NCBI GenBank assembly: GCA_044226655.1
Contig: JBGAGO010000004.1
Span: forward strand, 124,001 to 188,000
From: JBEVOS01 sp044226655
GTDB lineage: Bacteria > Pseudomonadota > Alphaproteobacteria > Caulobacterales > Aquidulcibacteraceae
Length of the DNA stretch: 64,000 nucleotides
Direction of reading: 5' to 3'
The notes under the pieces are model-generated. The model did no database searches. It saw only the letters and a list, made by a program, of their open reading frames with translations, and was not told the origin of the DNA. How positions within the stretch are numbered: position 1 is the first letter of the stretch; the number at the start of each line of letters is the position of its first letter. The position numbers and the translations under genes were made by a program. Positions 17,744 to 27,014 of the stretch are shown here, piece after piece.

Positions 17744-18484
17744 ATGCTCTACCTGATCATGCTCTACCTGCCCTCGATCATCGCGGGCATCCACGCCGTG
17801 CGCACCGGGCGGGCGCAGCTCTGGCTGTTCGTGCTGGTGATCGCGCCTGGCCTCGGGCCGATCATCTATTTCTTCGCGGAGATCGTGCCGGAAATGCTGG
17901 GCGGGCGCACGGCGCGCAAGCTCGGCTCGGCTGCGCGCCACGCGCTCGATCCGGAACGCGCTTATCGCGAAGCCAAGCGCGCGCTCGATGACACGCCCAC
18001 CGTCGGCAATCAGATGAAGCTCGCGCAGGCCGCCGCCGCCGTCGGGCGCTGGCAGGAAGCGGAAGCTGCGTGGACGCAAGCCGGCCAGGGCCATTTCGCC
18101 GACGATCCTGCGATCCTGCTCGGCCACGCCAATGCGCTGTTGGAATTGAACCGCTTCGATGATGCGCTGAAGAAGCTCGATGCGCTGCGCGCGCTGGGCA
18201 AAGTGGGCGAAACGCCAAGCGTCGCGCTGGCGTATGGACGCGCCTGCGAAGGTCTTGGACGCGCCAACGACGCCGACGAAGCCTATCGCTTCGCTGCTGA
18301 TCGCGTGCCCGGCCTCGAAGCCGGCGCGCGCTATGTCGCCTTTCTCGCCAAGACCGGCCGCAAGGCCGACGCCGAAACCGGCTTCGGCGAAATCGAGCGG
18401 CGCTTCGCGAAGATCAGCCCCGCGTTGCGCGCCGAAGCGCGGCCATGGCGTGACATGGCGGCGCGTGCGATCGGCCGCGCCTGA
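17744..18484 (+). CDS. Membrane-anchored TPR protein
   Basis: 246 residues. Two N-terminal hydrophobic segments (about 2-18 and 27-48, containing LWLFVLVIAPGLGPIIYFFAE) resemble the phospholipase D N-terminal membrane domain. TPR-like helical repeats follow from about 75 to 225 (AQAAAAVGRWQEAEAAWTQAG; GHANALLELNRFDDALKKLDAL; GRACEGLGRANDADEAYRFAA). The repeats probably face the cytoplasm and mediate assembly. No specific partner can be named. It sits between the toxin gene and a convergent small gene. Confidence 0.75.
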   Translation: MLYLIMLYLPSIIAGIHAVRTGRAQLWLFVLVIAPGLGPIIYFFAEIVPEMLGGRTARKLGSAARHALDPERAYREAKRALDDTPTVGNQMKLAQAAAAVGRWQEAEAAWTQAGQGHFADDPAILLGHANALLELNRFDDALKKLDALRALGKVGETPSVALAYGRACEGLGRANDADEAYRFAADRVPGLEAGARYVAFLAKTGRKADAETGFGEIERRFAKISPALRAEARPWRDMAARAIGRA

Positions 18485-18490
18485 ATGCGT

Positions 18491-18826
18491 TTACGAGAGA
18501 GGACGCCGCGTCTTGGCGCGCTTCTGCACCGAATCGCCGAGGTTGGTGACGCGGCCGCGCACGCCCGCGCGCTCCATCGCCTCGATCGCCTTCTCCATAT
18601 CCCAGTGCGGGACGCGCAAAACCCGATCGGCGACGTTCTTGGCGCCCAATCGTTTCGCCGCGCGCTCCATGTGAATGACGGAGCCGGAACGATCCACCTC
18701 GTACGCGCGCTTGCCGTCTTTCGCGGCCGCATCAAGGCGGCGCCGGCGCGCCAGAGGCGGCTCGATCAGCTCGGCGTCGAACGGCATATCCCAGTCCATC
18801 GCATAGCGTGTGCGGCCGCGCGCCAT
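18491..18826 (-). CDS. Conserved-looking small basic protein, unknown function
   Basis: 111 residues from the ATG at 18826 (MARGRTRYAMDWDMPFDAEL). The protein is Arg/Lys-rich with alternating acidic patches (RRRRLDAAAKDGKRAYEVDR, then HWDMEKAIEAMERAGVRG). No transmembrane segment or known motif is visible. It is convergent with the TPR gene (six-base gap), and its 125-base upstream region is shared with divergent ychF. Codon usage matches the neighbours, which supports a real gene. Confidence 0.6.
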   Translation of the reverse strand: MARGRTRYAMDWDMPFDAELIEPPLARRRRLDAAAKDGKRAYEVDRSGSVIHMERAAKRLGAKNVADRVLRVPHWDMEKAIEAMERAGVRGRVTNLGDSVQKRAKTRRPLS

Positions 18827-18951
18827 CGAAACGCCTCTCGTTTCGTTCCTTCGTCTATCCACAGGCGGTACATGTGTTCGCGCTGAGCGCCAAGAGTCTC
18901 TCTGAAGTCAATCGTTAATGCGCGGGTTGTCCCGCGGGAGATGCAGTCGTC

Positions 18952-20049
18952 ATGGGGTTTAAGTGTGGAATTGTCGGGCTGCCGAATGTCGGCAAATCGA
19001 CTCTCTTCAATGCGCTGACGCGCACCGCCGCGGCGCAGGCGGCGAATTATCCGTTCTGCACGATCGAGCCGAATGTCGGCGAGGTGGCCGTGCCCGAGCC
19101 GCGTCTGGGCAAGCTCGCGGAAATCGCCAAGTCGAAAGAGATCATTCCGGCGCGGATGAATTTCGTCGACATCGCGGGCCTGGTGCGCGGCGCTTCGAAG
19201 GGCGAAGGGCTGGGCAATCAGTTTCTCGCGAACATCCGCGAATGCGACGCCATCGCCTACGTGCTGCGCTGTTTCGAGAATGACGACATCACCCATGTCG
19301 AAGGCCGCGTCGATCCGATCGCCGATCTCGATATTATCGAAACCGAATTGATGCTCGCCGATCTCGAAAGCCTCGAAAAGCGCATCACCAATCTCGAAAA
19401 GAAAGCCAAGAGCGGCGACAAGGAAGCGAAAGCCACGCTCGATCTCGTGCAGCGCGCCAAGGCGCTCCTGGAGGACGGCAAGCCCGCGCGCCTCGCCAAG
19501 CGCGCCGCCGATGAAGAAGCCGCCTTCCGCCAGCTCCAGCTGCTCACGGCCCTGCCCGTGCTCTACGTGTGCAATGTCGACGAAGCGCACGCCGCAAGCG
19601 GCAATGCGCAATCTGAAGCCGTCGCCGCGCGCGCGGCCGCCGAGCACGCCGCCTGCGTTGTGATCTGCGCGCAGATGGAAGCCGATCTCGCCGCGCTCGA
19701 TGACGCGGAACAGGCCGAATATCTCGCCGCCGCCGGTCTCGATGAGCCGGGCCTCACCAAGCTCATCCACGCCGGCTATGACCTGCTGGGCTTGGCCACC
19801 TATTTCACCGTCGGCCCCAAAGAGGCGCGGGCCTGGACTATTCACAAAGGCGATAGCGCGCCGCGCGCCGCCGGCGTCATTCACACCGATTTCGAGAAAG
19901 GCTTCATTCGCGCCGAGACAATCTCCTTCGACGACTACGTCACGCTCGGCGGCGAAAGCGGCGCCAAGGAGGCCGGCAAGATGCGTCTCGAAGGCAAGGA
20001 CTACATCGTGCGCGACGGCGACGTCATGCACTTCCGCTTCAACGCGTAG
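18952..20049 (+). CDS. ychF: Redox-regulated ATPase YchF (Obg/OLA1-like)
   Basis: Ribosome-associated P-loop ATPase of the translation-factor class. The G1 motif GLPNVGKST is at residues 9-17, G3 is DIAGLVRGASKGEGLG, and the NVDE-type specificity region (LYVCNVDEAHA) departs from the GTP-binding NKxD, as in the family. The C-terminal TGS domain (AWTIHKGDSAPRAAGVIHTDFEKGFI) is present. 365 residues, full length. In many relatives it follows pth directly; here three plus-strand genes and one minus-strand gene intervene. Confidence 0.97.
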   Translation: MGFKCGIVGLPNVGKSTLFNALTRTAAAQAANYPFCTIEPNVGEVAVPEPRLGKLAEIAKSKEIIPARMNFVDIAGLVRGASKGEGLGNQFLANIRECDAIAYVLRCFENDDITHVEGRVDPIADLDIIETELMLADLESLEKRITNLEKKAKSGDKEAKATLDLVQRAKALLEDGKPARLAKRAADEEAAFRQLQLLTALPVLYVCNVDEAHAASGNAQSEAVAARAAAEHAACVVICAQMEADLAALDDAEQAEYLAAAGLDEPGLTKLIHAGYDLLGLATYFTVGPKEARAWTIHKGDSAPRAAGVIHTDFEKGFIRAETISFDDYVTLGGESGAKEAGKMRLEGKDYIVRDGDVMHFRFNA

Positions 20050-20052
20050 GTC

Positions 20053-20955
20053 TCAGCGCAGCATGTGCACCGTGCTGCGGTCGTAATCGATCGCCAGCGC
20101 CCGCACTTGGCGCAGTGCGTCCGCACCCAGCACCATGGCCGGCTCATCGCCCAGGCCCCAGAGATCGAACGCATACATGTCCGCGACGCCGGCGTGGACA
20201 CCCCGGATCGTCGCCCCGCCCAGCGTCATTTCTGGAAGGTAGACTGCGGACGTCGCAACCGTCGGCGCATAAATGTTGAGCGTATGCCAGGAGACGAGCG
20301 CTTCGTTTGATCGGGAAATTCGCCGGAGCGCATCGCGTAGCGGCACGTTGACGAAGGAATTGCTCGATCCGGTGTCGAGGATGACACGCATATGGATGCC
20401 CCCGATCGCGCCGGGCACATCGACGAGGCCGCCAAAGTGCACGCGCGCCGGCGACGTGCGCCAACGACGATCGGGAAGCCGTTCGCTCGCGTTCGAAACC
20501 ATCAATTGGCGATGCTCAAAATCGACGATCAGGCGCCGGCCATCCATGCTTTGGACGCCGAGAACGCCCTGGGCCTCGCCCAAAACGCCCCCGTCGATCA
20601 CAGGCAGGAGGGTCGCGCGCAAATCCAATGTGCCGGCATGGAAGTGATCGACTTCCGCCATCGGCGCGCGAAACACGCCGGTCAGTGCGTGCACGTCAGC
20701 TTCGCCGCGCAAGGGCAGCGCCAGCGACTGCGCCAGCGTCGAAGACACTGCTGAGCGGTTGGCGCCGGTATCGACGATGAACTCGAACGGCCCCTGGCCG
20801 TTGATGTAGACCGGCGCCGTGACACGACCCGTCTCATCGGCCGTGATCACCAAAGCATCGGGCGCGAGCACGATGATGTCGTCGTCCGACGCCAGCGCCG
20901 CTGGCCCCGCAAGCAAGGCCGCCGCCGCGATCGCGCCCAAAAAACCGAGCCGCAT
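20053..20955 (-). CDS. Exported retropepsin-like aspartic protease with two DTG domains
   Basis: 300 residues from the ATG at 20955, preceded by a GGGAGGG ribosome-binding site. A signal peptide (MRLGFLGAIAAAALLAGPAA) is followed by two pepsin-like half domains, each with a catalytic DTG: FIVDTGANRSAV (Asp62) and VILDTGSSNSFV (Asp194). Two active-site motifs in one chain suggest a single-chain protease rather than a dimerising retropepsin. The substrate is unknown; periplasmic location is inferred from the signal. It is convergent with ychF (three-base gap). Confidence 0.8.
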   Translation of the reverse strand: MRLGFLGAIAAAALLAGPAALASDDDIIVLAPDALVITADETGRVTAPVYINGQGPFEFIVDTGANRSAVSSTLAQSLALPLRGEADVHALTGVFRAPMAEVDHFHAGTLDLRATLLPVIDGGVLGEAQGVLGVQSMDGRRLIVDFEHRQLMVSNASERLPDRRWRTSPARVHFGGLVDVPGAIGGIHMRVILDTGSSNSFVNVPLRDALRRISRSNEALVSWHTLNIYAPTVATSAVYLPEMTLGGATIRGVHAGVADMYAFDLWGLGDEPAMVLGADALRQVRALAIDYDRSTVHMLR

Positions 20956-21102
20956 CGTTCCCTCCCGCTTGTGTTTCCCATGAGGATAGGCGCCGATCGC
21001 CCCGACCGTCCATGCGCTTCCGACGAACGCCGCCGCCCGCATGGCGCTTTTCCCCCGCTTGCGCCATGACAGGACGGACAGGACAGCTCTGAGGAGAAGC
21101 AC

Positions 21103-21504
21103 ATGGCGCTCGACCACGTCTCCGTCGGCGTGACCGACATGAAGAAGGCCAAGGCGCTTTACGACGCCGCGCTGGCGCCGCTGGGCATGGCGCCGGTCTA
21201 TCCCGTCGAGATCGGCGGCGCGCTCGTCGCTGTCGGCTATGGCGACACGCCGGACAAGCCGACCTTCTGGATTCAGCTCCCGCTCAATCAGCGCGCGGCC
21301 AGCATGGGCAACGGCATGCACATCGCGTTTGCGAGCGCCACGCGCGCGGCGGTCGACGCCTTCTATCTCGCCGCGCTCGACAAGGGCGGCGCCGACGAAG
21401 GCGGGCCGGGTCTGCGCACGGAATATCATCCGAGCTATTATGCCGCCTTCGTGCGCGATGCGGACGGCAACAAGCTCGAAGCGGTGTGCCACGCGCCAGA
21501 GTGA
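21103..21504 (+). CDS. VOC-superfamily (glyoxalase/dioxygenase-fold) protein
   Basis: 133 residues with the paired beta-alpha-beta-beta-beta units of the vicinal oxygen chelate fold: MALDHVSVGVTDMKKAKALY at the start and the closing AFVRDADGNKLEAVCH strand. Potential metal ligands are His5, the His in GMHIAF and the C-terminal Glu. Substrate is unknown; detoxification or metabolite isomerisation are typical. GAGGAG lies nine bases before the ATG. The next gene begins 18 bases after the stop, suggesting co-transcription with the sulfatase-like enzyme. Confidence 0.85.
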   Translation: MALDHVSVGVTDMKKAKALYDAALAPLGMAPVYPVEIGGALVAVGYGDTPDKPTFWIQLPLNQRAASMGNGMHIAFASATRAAVDAFYLAALDKGGADEGGPGLRTEYHPSYYAAFVRDADGNKLEAVCHAPE

Positions 21505-21522
21505 CGACGCGACAAGAACAAG

Positions 21523-23391
21523 ATGGGGCGGACAATGCCGATATTGGAAGAAGCGCGCGCGCTGGTCGCCGCGGACGACCGCAAGGATTTCGAATTCGCC
21601 GAACGCGGCTTCATCGCGACGCGCACGGACCCTGTGATCGCGCGCCCGGATGGGCGTCCCGCCTTTGATCTGCGCGCCTATGCCTTCCTCGAAGGCGCAG
21701 CGCCCGACACCGCCAATCCCAGCCTCTGGCGCCAGGCGCAGATCCTCACCAAGCACGGCCTCTTCAAAGTGATGGACCGCATCTACCAGGTGCGCGGCTT
21801 CGATGTGTCAACGGCGACGTTCATCGATGCGGGCGTGGGCTGGATCGTGGTCGATCCGCTGACGACAGTCGAGGTCGCGCGCGCGGCGCTGGAGCTTGTC
21901 GAAGAGCATGTGGCGAAGAAGCCGGTGATCGCCGTCATCTATTCGCACAGCCATGTCGATCATTATGGCGGCGTCGGCGGCGTGGCGAAGGCCGAGGACG
22001 CCGCTTCCGGCAAAGTGAAGATCATCGCGCCGGAAGGTTTTCTCGAACACGCGGTTTCGGAGAACATCATCGCGGGCCCGGCCATGTTCCGGCGCGCGCG
22101 GTTTCAGTTCGGCCACACCTTGCCCTGCTGCGCCGATGGCGAAATCACCTCGGGCCTCGGCCCCCGCCCTTCGCTCGGTTCGCTCTCACTGATCGCGCCA
22201 ACCGATCTCGTCACCAGAACGGGCCAGGAAATCACGATCGGCGATGTGACCATGGTGTTTCAGCTCACGCCCGGCACGGAGGCGCCGGCGGAGATGAATT
22301 TTCATTTGCCGCAATTCCGCGCCGTGTTCATGGCCGAGAACGCCAATCTCACCATGCACAATTTGCTGCCCGCGCGCGGCGCGCTGGTGCGCGACGCCAA
22401 GGCCTGGGCCGATTATCTCACCGAAGCGATCCGCCTCTTCGGCGCAGCGAGCGATGTGATGTTCGCCGCGCACGGCATTCCGCGTTTCGGCCGCGACGAG
22501 ATCGTGGATTTCCTGGGCAAGCATCGCGACGCCTACAAATTCCTGCACGACCAAAGCGTGCGGCTCATGAACAACGGGCTCACCGCGCCCGAAATCGCCG
22601 AAGAGCTCGAACTGCCCGACGTGCTGCGCAAGCAATGGTTCAATCGCGGCTATTACGGCACGATGAGCCACAATTCGAAAGCCATCTATCAGCGTTATCT
22701 CGGTTGGTACGACGCCAATCCGGCCAATCTCAATCCGCTGCCGCCGGAGCCCGCCGCGAAGAAATACGTCGCCGCGATGGGCGGCGCAGACAAAGTGATC
22801 GCGCTCGCGGATGCAGCCGTGAAGGACGGCGAATTGCGCTGGGCCGCGACGCTGCTCAATCACGTCGTGTTCGCCGACGAAAAGCGCACGGATGCGCGCG
22901 ACAAGCTCGCCGACATCTACACGCGCCTGGGCTTCGAGGCCGAGGCCGGCACATGGCGCAACATCTATCTCACCGGCGCGCAGGAATTGCGCAAAGGACC
23001 CGCAGCCCTCCCCGCCGCAGGCTTCAGCCCGGACGTGCTCTCCGCGACGACGACGCCAATGCTGCTCGATTTCGCCGCCGTGCGCGTCAATCCGCAGAAG
23101 GCGATCCGCCCATTCAAGATCAATCTCCACCTCACCGATCGCGACGAAACGCATCTCATCTCGGTCGGCAATGGCGTGCTGGTGCACGAGGCCGGCGTGA
23201 TGGATGCGCGAGCGGGCGCAACCGTATCGCTGCCGCGCCCCTTGCTGCTGATGACGCTGTTCGCCGGCGCGCCCGCCGCGCCCCTAATCGAAAGCGGCGC
23301 CATTCGCGTAGAAGGCGACGCCGCGCTCTACGAGGCGTTCGTCGGCCTGATCGAACCGCTGTCGCCGAATTTCGCGGTTGTCACGCCATGA
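21523..23391 (+). CDS. Linear primary alkylsulfatase-family metallo-beta-lactamase-fold hydrolase
   Basis: 622 residues with the three-part SdsA/BDS1 layout: a metallo-beta-lactamase domain with HSHVDH at residues 142-147 and the MAENANLTMHN second metal region; an alkylsulfatase dimerisation domain (about 385-490); and an SCP2-like C-terminal domain (about 505-620). Such enzymes cleave sulfate from alkyl chains such as SDS, feeding fatty alcohols to beta-oxidation. No signal peptide is visible, so a cytoplasmic location is likely. A second, shorter relative lies at 54005-55306. Substrate assignment is by family only. Confidence 0.88.
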   Translation: MGRTMPILEEARALVAADDRKDFEFAERGFIATRTDPVIARPDGRPAFDLRAYAFLEGAAPDTANPSLWRQAQILTKHGLFKVMDRIYQVRGFDVSTATFIDAGVGWIVVDPLTTVEVARAALELVEEHVAKKPVIAVIYSHSHVDHYGGVGGVAKAEDAASGKVKIIAPEGFLEHAVSENIIAGPAMFRRARFQFGHTLPCCADGEITSGLGPRPSLGSLSLIAPTDLVTRTGQEITIGDVTMVFQLTPGTEAPAEMNFHLPQFRAVFMAENANLTMHNLLPARGALVRDAKAWADYLTEAIRLFGAASDVMFAAHGIPRFGRDEIVDFLGKHRDAYKFLHDQSVRLMNNGLTAPEIAEELELPDVLRKQWFNRGYYGTMSHNSKAIYQRYLGWYDANPANLNPLPPEPAAKKYVAAMGGADKVIALADAAVKDGELRWAATLLNHVVFADEKRTDARDKLADIYTRLGFEAEAGTWRNIYLTGAQELRKGPAALPAAGFSPDVLSATTTPMLLDFAAVRVNPQKAIRPFKINLHLTDRDETHLISVGNGVLVHEAGVMDARAGATVSLPRPLLLMTLFAGAPAAPLIESGAIRVEGDAALYEAFVGLIEPLSPNFAVVTP

Positions 23392-23441
23392 ACACGCATC
23401 GCCTTGCCGCCGGCGCGCGCGGCTGATACCTCGCACGCCCC

Positions 23442-24206
23442 ATGCCGCAAGCCTCCGCCCTCGTAAACGTGATGATCGCCGCCGCCCGCAAGGCCGGGCG
23501 CGCGCTGGCGCGCGATTTCGGGGAAATCGAAAACCTGCAGGTTTCGATGAAGGGCCCGGTCGATTTCGTCACCGCCGCCGATCTCAAGGCGGAGAAGACG
23601 CTGTTCGAGGAGCTGTCCAAGGCGCGCCCGGGCTATGGCTTCCTGCTGGAAGAGCGCGGCGCCGTGGAAGGCTCGGACAAGACCCATCGCTGGCTGGTCG
23701 ATCCGCTCGACGGCACGGTCAATTTCATGCACGGCGCGCCGCATTTCGCGATCTCGATCGCGCTCGAGCGTGAAGGCGTGCTGGTGGCCGGCGTCATCTA
23801 CGACGTCATCAAGGACGAATTGTTCTGGGCCGAGAAAGGCGCCGGCGCCTATTTGAACGATCGCCGCCTGCGCGTAGCCGCGCGCACCGATCTCACCAAT
23901 GCGATGATCTCGACCGGCAAGCTCGAAGATTTCGACGCGCTCGGCCGCGTGCTCAAGGCCACGCCCTTCGTGCGCCGCTTCGGCTCGGCCGCGCTCGATC
24001 TCGCCTATGTCGCTGCGGGCCGCTTCGACGGTTTCTGGGAACGGGGCCTTGCGCCGTGGGACATCGGCGCGGGCGTCGTGCTGGTGCGCGAAGCCGGCGG
24101 CGTCGCGCGCGAGATCGACGGTGCTGATTTCCTGAAAACCGGCCACATCATCGCCGCCAATGAACGCCTGATCGCGCCGCTGACGAAGGCTGTGCGCGGG
24201 GTGTGA
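23442..24206 (+). CDS. suhB: Inositol-1-monophosphatase family protein
   Basis: 254 residues. Metal and substrate motifs are LEERG near 70, DPLDGTVNFMHG at 87-98, and WDIGAGVVLVREAGG in the C-terminal half, the standard lithium-sensitive phosphatase set. It hydrolyses myo-inositol phosphates or related sugar phosphates; in other bacteria SuhB also works in rRNA antitermination, which sequence alone cannot show. It lies 50 bases after the alkylsulfatase gene on the same strand. A palindromic repeat follows the stop. Confidence 0.9.
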   Translation: MPQASALVNVMIAAARKAGRALARDFGEIENLQVSMKGPVDFVTAADLKAEKTLFEELSKARPGYGFLLEERGAVEGSDKTHRWLVDPLDGTVNFMHGAPHFAISIALEREGVLVAGVIYDVIKDELFWAEKGAGAYLNDRRLRVAARTDLTNAMISTGKLEDFDALGRVLKATPFVRRFGSAALDLAYVAAGRFDGFWERGLAPWDIGAGVVLVREAGGVAREIDGADFLKTGHIIAANERLIAPLTKAVRGV

Positions 24207-24213
24207 CCGCTTT

Positions 24214-24328
24214 CCTCCCCCTACAAGGGGGAGGTGCGCCGCGCAGCGGCGTGGAGGGGGTGAGCCAAATGCTCAACTCACTCCGCGTTTGCTCACCCCC
24301 TCCCGCCTCCCCCTTGCAGGGGGAGGAG
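24214..24328. repeat. Family B palindromic repeat, copy 1
   Basis: The outer arm CCTCCCCCTACAAGGGGGAG is itself a hairpin and is matched at the far end by CCTCCCCCTTGCAGGGGGAG. Inner arms are GGAGGGGGTGAGC and GCTCACCCCCTCC. A mini-hairpin CGCCGC-gca-GCGGCG sits between outer and inner arm on one side only. It occupies the convergent gap between suhB and the glycosyltransferase gene. Confidence 0.9.
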
Positions 24329-24338
24329 AAGAGGATGC

Positions 24339-25076
24339 TCAGGCGCGCTGCAGCCAGGTCACGTAAAGCGCCAGGATGCGCGGGCCTTCGATCAGATAGC
24401 GGCGCGCGAGGCGGCGCGGCTCGGACGCCAGGCGATGCAGCCATTCAAGGCCCGCCTTGCGCATCCAGCCGGGCGCGCGCTGCGTGCGGCCGGCCAGGAA
24501 ATTGAGCGCAGCGCCGACGCACAGGCCTACGCCCGTCGCATCGCCGCGCATCGCGACGGCCCAGGCGATCATCTCCTGCTGCGGCGCGCCCACGCAGAAG
24601 AACACGAAGCGCGAGGAATGCGCAGCGACGAAGGCGGCGGCGTCCGCCACGGCCTGCGCATCGCGCTTCAAGCCCATCGGCGCATCGAACCAGCGGATAT
24701 TGCTGAGGCCGTAGCGCTGTTCGAGCGCATCGATCATGGCGCGTTCGCCGCCGATGATGGTGATCGGTTCGTGCGGCGAGATTTCTTCTTCGAACAGGCG
24801 CGCGGCGAGATCGGCGCCGGGTGCAGCGCGCAGCGAACGTCCGCCCGCCTGCGCCAGCGCTTCGAGCACGCGGCTGTCGTTGAGCGTCAGCCACGCGCCT
24901 TCATAGAGCGCCTTGCGCGCCGGTTCGCGCGCGAGGCCGACCATGTGATCGACATTGGGCGTGACGACATAGGCGAACGGCTCATGCCGCGCCGCGCGCG
25001 CGCTCACCGCGGCGAGCGCTTCGTCGAGCCCCATATTAGCGAAATCGAGTCCCAGAAATTCATGATGAGTGCGCAT
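24339..25076 (-). CDS. WecG/TagA/CpsF-family glycosyltransferase
   Basis: 245 residues of the GT26 family, which transfers N-acetylmannosaminyl-type residues to lipid-linked precursors of surface polysaccharides. Motifs include VTPNVDHMVGLAREPARK, LNDSRVLEALA, DLAARLFEEE, IIGGERAMIDALEQRYG and the C-terminal PQQEMIAWA and LNFLAG...RAPGWMRKAGLEWLHRLASEPRRLARRY block. It is probably peripheral on the inner membrane through its basic C-terminus. The start overlaps the mnmC stop region by 17 bases, implying co-expression. No other polysaccharide genes are adjacent, so the product is unknown. Confidence 0.92.
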   Translation of the reverse strand: MRTHHEFLGLDFANMGLDEALAAVSARAARHEPFAYVVTPNVDHMVGLAREPARKALYEGAWLTLNDSRVLEALAQAGGRSLRAAPGADLAARLFEEEISPHEPITIIGGERAMIDALEQRYGLSNIRWFDAPMGLKRDAQAVADAAAFVAAHSSRFVFFCVGAPQQEMIAWAVAMRGDATGVGLCVGAALNFLAGRTQRAPGWMRKAGLEWLHRLASEPRRLARRYLIEGPRILALYVTWLQRA

Positions 25077-26949
25077 CGTCGCTCTTAACCGAAGCGGGCA
25101 TGGTTAAGCCCTTCTTCAGCATACGATGCAGGAAGCGGGCCGGATGCGCGGCCTCGATGACGGCGCGCGAGAGCGCTTGCGGCTCAAGGAACATCTCGCC
25201 GGCGATCCGTTCGGCGAGCAATGGCGCGAGCGCAAAGCCGCGCGCGGAGAGCCCGCCAAGACAGTAAACGCCGGCGGTCTCCGGCGCCCGTTTTGAGACA
25301 TCCGGCGGCCGGCCCTGCGCGATGCCGGCGTGCTGGCTTAACCAGCGCTGCGCATCCGGCAGAAGGCCCGCCAGCGGCGCATAATCGGGCGCGGCGGCGC
25401 GCACGCTGGCGCGCGAATGCGCAGGCCCGATGCGATCGGCGAGGTCGGGCGCGAGCGCACGCAGCGCCGCGAGATTGGCCGCGCGCGCTTGCTGCGACGC
25501 CTCGGCCTCGTTCGCCTCGATGCGCTCGAACGTGGCGCCGAACACGACGCCGTCGTCAAGCGGCGCGACATAGGAGTCTCCGACGCGCGCATGCGCCAGC
25601 GCAGCGCCGCTCAAATCCGCGCGCTCCACCTGCCCCGCCGTGCGGCGCACGGTGAGCCACTCAGTGGACGCAAAGCCGTTCAGCCGCGCGCCATTGGCGA
25701 GCACGACAGCGTCGAACACGCCTAAGGCCGCGCCATCCGCGCCGCGAAGCGTCACGCCGTTCGGCGATGGTTCGATCGCGGCGATGTCCGCCGAGAGGCG
25801 GACCTCCGCCGCCCGCGTCCAGCGCGCGATCACATCGCGCGGCCGCACCAGCCCGGCATGGACATGCAGCACAGCGTCTCCGCTCTGGGGCGCCAGCCAA
25901 TCGGGCGGCAACGGCGGATCGGCGATGAGATCGGCGCGGTCCAACTCGACGGCGCCGCACGCCGCGTAAAGGTCGTCGTCGCGATAGGCGTCGACCGCGT
26001 CGAGAAAGCCGGCAAGGAAGAGCTGTTGCACCGGCCCCCGCCCGCGATCGAGTCGCGGCATCACCAGCGCTGCGTCATTGCCGCTGGCGCCGGAGGCCAG
26101 CGCGGCGGCGCGCTCGAACAGCGTGACGCCCACGCCGCGGCGCGCAAGGGCGCGCGCCATGCTCGCGCCCGCAATGCCGCCGCCGACGATGGCGACGCTG
26201 CGCGGCGCGCGTTCCGAATACGGATAGAGTGGATGGCTCTGCGCCGGCGGCGCGACAATTCGCGCTTCCAATCGTTCGCGCTTGCCGGCGAAGCCGGGCT
26301 TCTTTTCGACCGAAAAGCCAGCCTCCGCGAGCGCGCGACGCACATCGCCTGCGACGGAATAGCTCGCCGCGCGCGCGTTCGGCCGCGCCAAGGCAGCGAG
26401 TCGCGCAGCGATTTGCGGCGACCACATTGCGGGATTCCGCGCCGGCGCGAAGCCATCGAGGAAGAACGCATCGAACGCGCCGACGACATCGTCGAGCACG
26501 GCGCCGGCCTCGCCGTGCAGCACGGTCAGCGCAAAGCCGTCCTCGGGAAACCACAGCCGCTGCGGCGCGTAGGCGCGCGCGGGCCAGCGGGCGCACAGCT
26601 TGGCGGAAAGCGCGGCGAGTTCGGGAAACGCAGCGTGCACGCGCGCGGCGTCGGCGCGCGCCATCGGAAACGCTTCGATCGAAACAAAGTGCAGGATGGC
26701 GCCGCGCGCGCGCGTGCGCCGCCACAGCCGCCACGTCGCCAGCGCGTTCAAGCCAGCGCCGAAGCCGAGTTCGAGAATCGAAAAGCGCGGCGCGGCGCGC
26801 CAGCCTTCGGGCAGCCCGCAACCCTGTAGAAACACCGCATCGGCTTCGTCGAGGCCGCCGGCGCGCGAGAAATAGAAATCGTCGAAGGCGCGCGCCCGGG
26901 GCCGATCATCTTCCCATGCGAGATCTGGCGCGGGCGGCAGGCGAGGCAT
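25060..26949 (-). CDS. mnmC: Bifunctional tRNA mnm5s2U34 biosynthesis protein MnmC
   Basis: 629 residues. The N-terminal half is the SAM-dependent methyltransferase (ILELGFGAGLNALATWRLW, then DAFFLDGFAPARNPAMWS). The C-terminal half is the FAD-dependent oxidoreductase, with the nucleotide-binding start VAIVGGGIAGASMARALA near residue 252. It completes the 5-methylaminomethyl-2-thiouridine modification of the wobble base. Full-length fusion, as in enterobacteria. The ATG at 26949 gives MPRLPPAPDLAWEDD. It is followed by the overlapping glycosyltransferase gene. Confidence 0.95.
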   Translation of the reverse strand: MPRLPPAPDLAWEDDRPRARAFDDFYFSRAGGLDEADAVFLQGCGLPEGWRAAPRFSILELGFGAGLNALATWRLWRRTRARGAILHFVSIEAFPMARADAARVHAAFPELAALSAKLCARWPARAYAPQRLWFPEDGFALTVLHGEAGAVLDDVVGAFDAFFLDGFAPARNPAMWSPQIAARLAALARPNARAASYSVAGDVRRALAEAGFSVEKKPGFAGKRERLEARIVAPPAQSHPLYPYSERAPRSVAIVGGGIAGASMARALARRGVGVTLFERAAALASGASGNDAALVMPRLDRGRGPVQQLFLAGFLDAVDAYRDDDLYAACGAVELDRADLIADPPLPPDWLAPQSGDAVLHVHAGLVRPRDVIARWTRAAEVRLSADIAAIEPSPNGVTLRGADGAALGVFDAVVLANGARLNGFASTEWLTVRRTAGQVERADLSGAALAHARVGDSYVAPLDDGVVFGATFERIEANEAEASQQARAANLAALRALAPDLADRIGPAHSRASVRAAAPDYAPLAGLLPDAQRWLSQHAGIAQGRPPDVSKRAPETAGVYCLGGLSARGFALAPLLAERIAGEMFLEPQALSRAVIEAAHPARFLHRMLKKGLTMPASVKSDDAHSS

Positions 26950-26955
26950 GGCTTA

Positions 26956-26990
26956 CAAAAGCAAACGGGCCGCTCTTTCGAGCGGCCCGT
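26956..26990 (-). terminator. Intrinsic terminator after the small lipoprotein gene
   Basis: ACGGGCCGCT and AGCGGCCCGT form a perfect 10-bp stem at 26965-26990, followed on the minus strand by TTTGCTTTT. It ends the short lipoprotein transcript 24 bases after its stop, just before mnmC. Confidence 0.88.
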
Positions 26991-27014
26991 CGACCTGAAA
27001 TCGAATGAATTCGA

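Noticed and set aside
20956..21756. Long N-terminal extension of the aspartic protease
   Set aside because: The extra region is antisense to the VOC gene; a signal peptide and ribosome-binding site mark the ATG at 20955.
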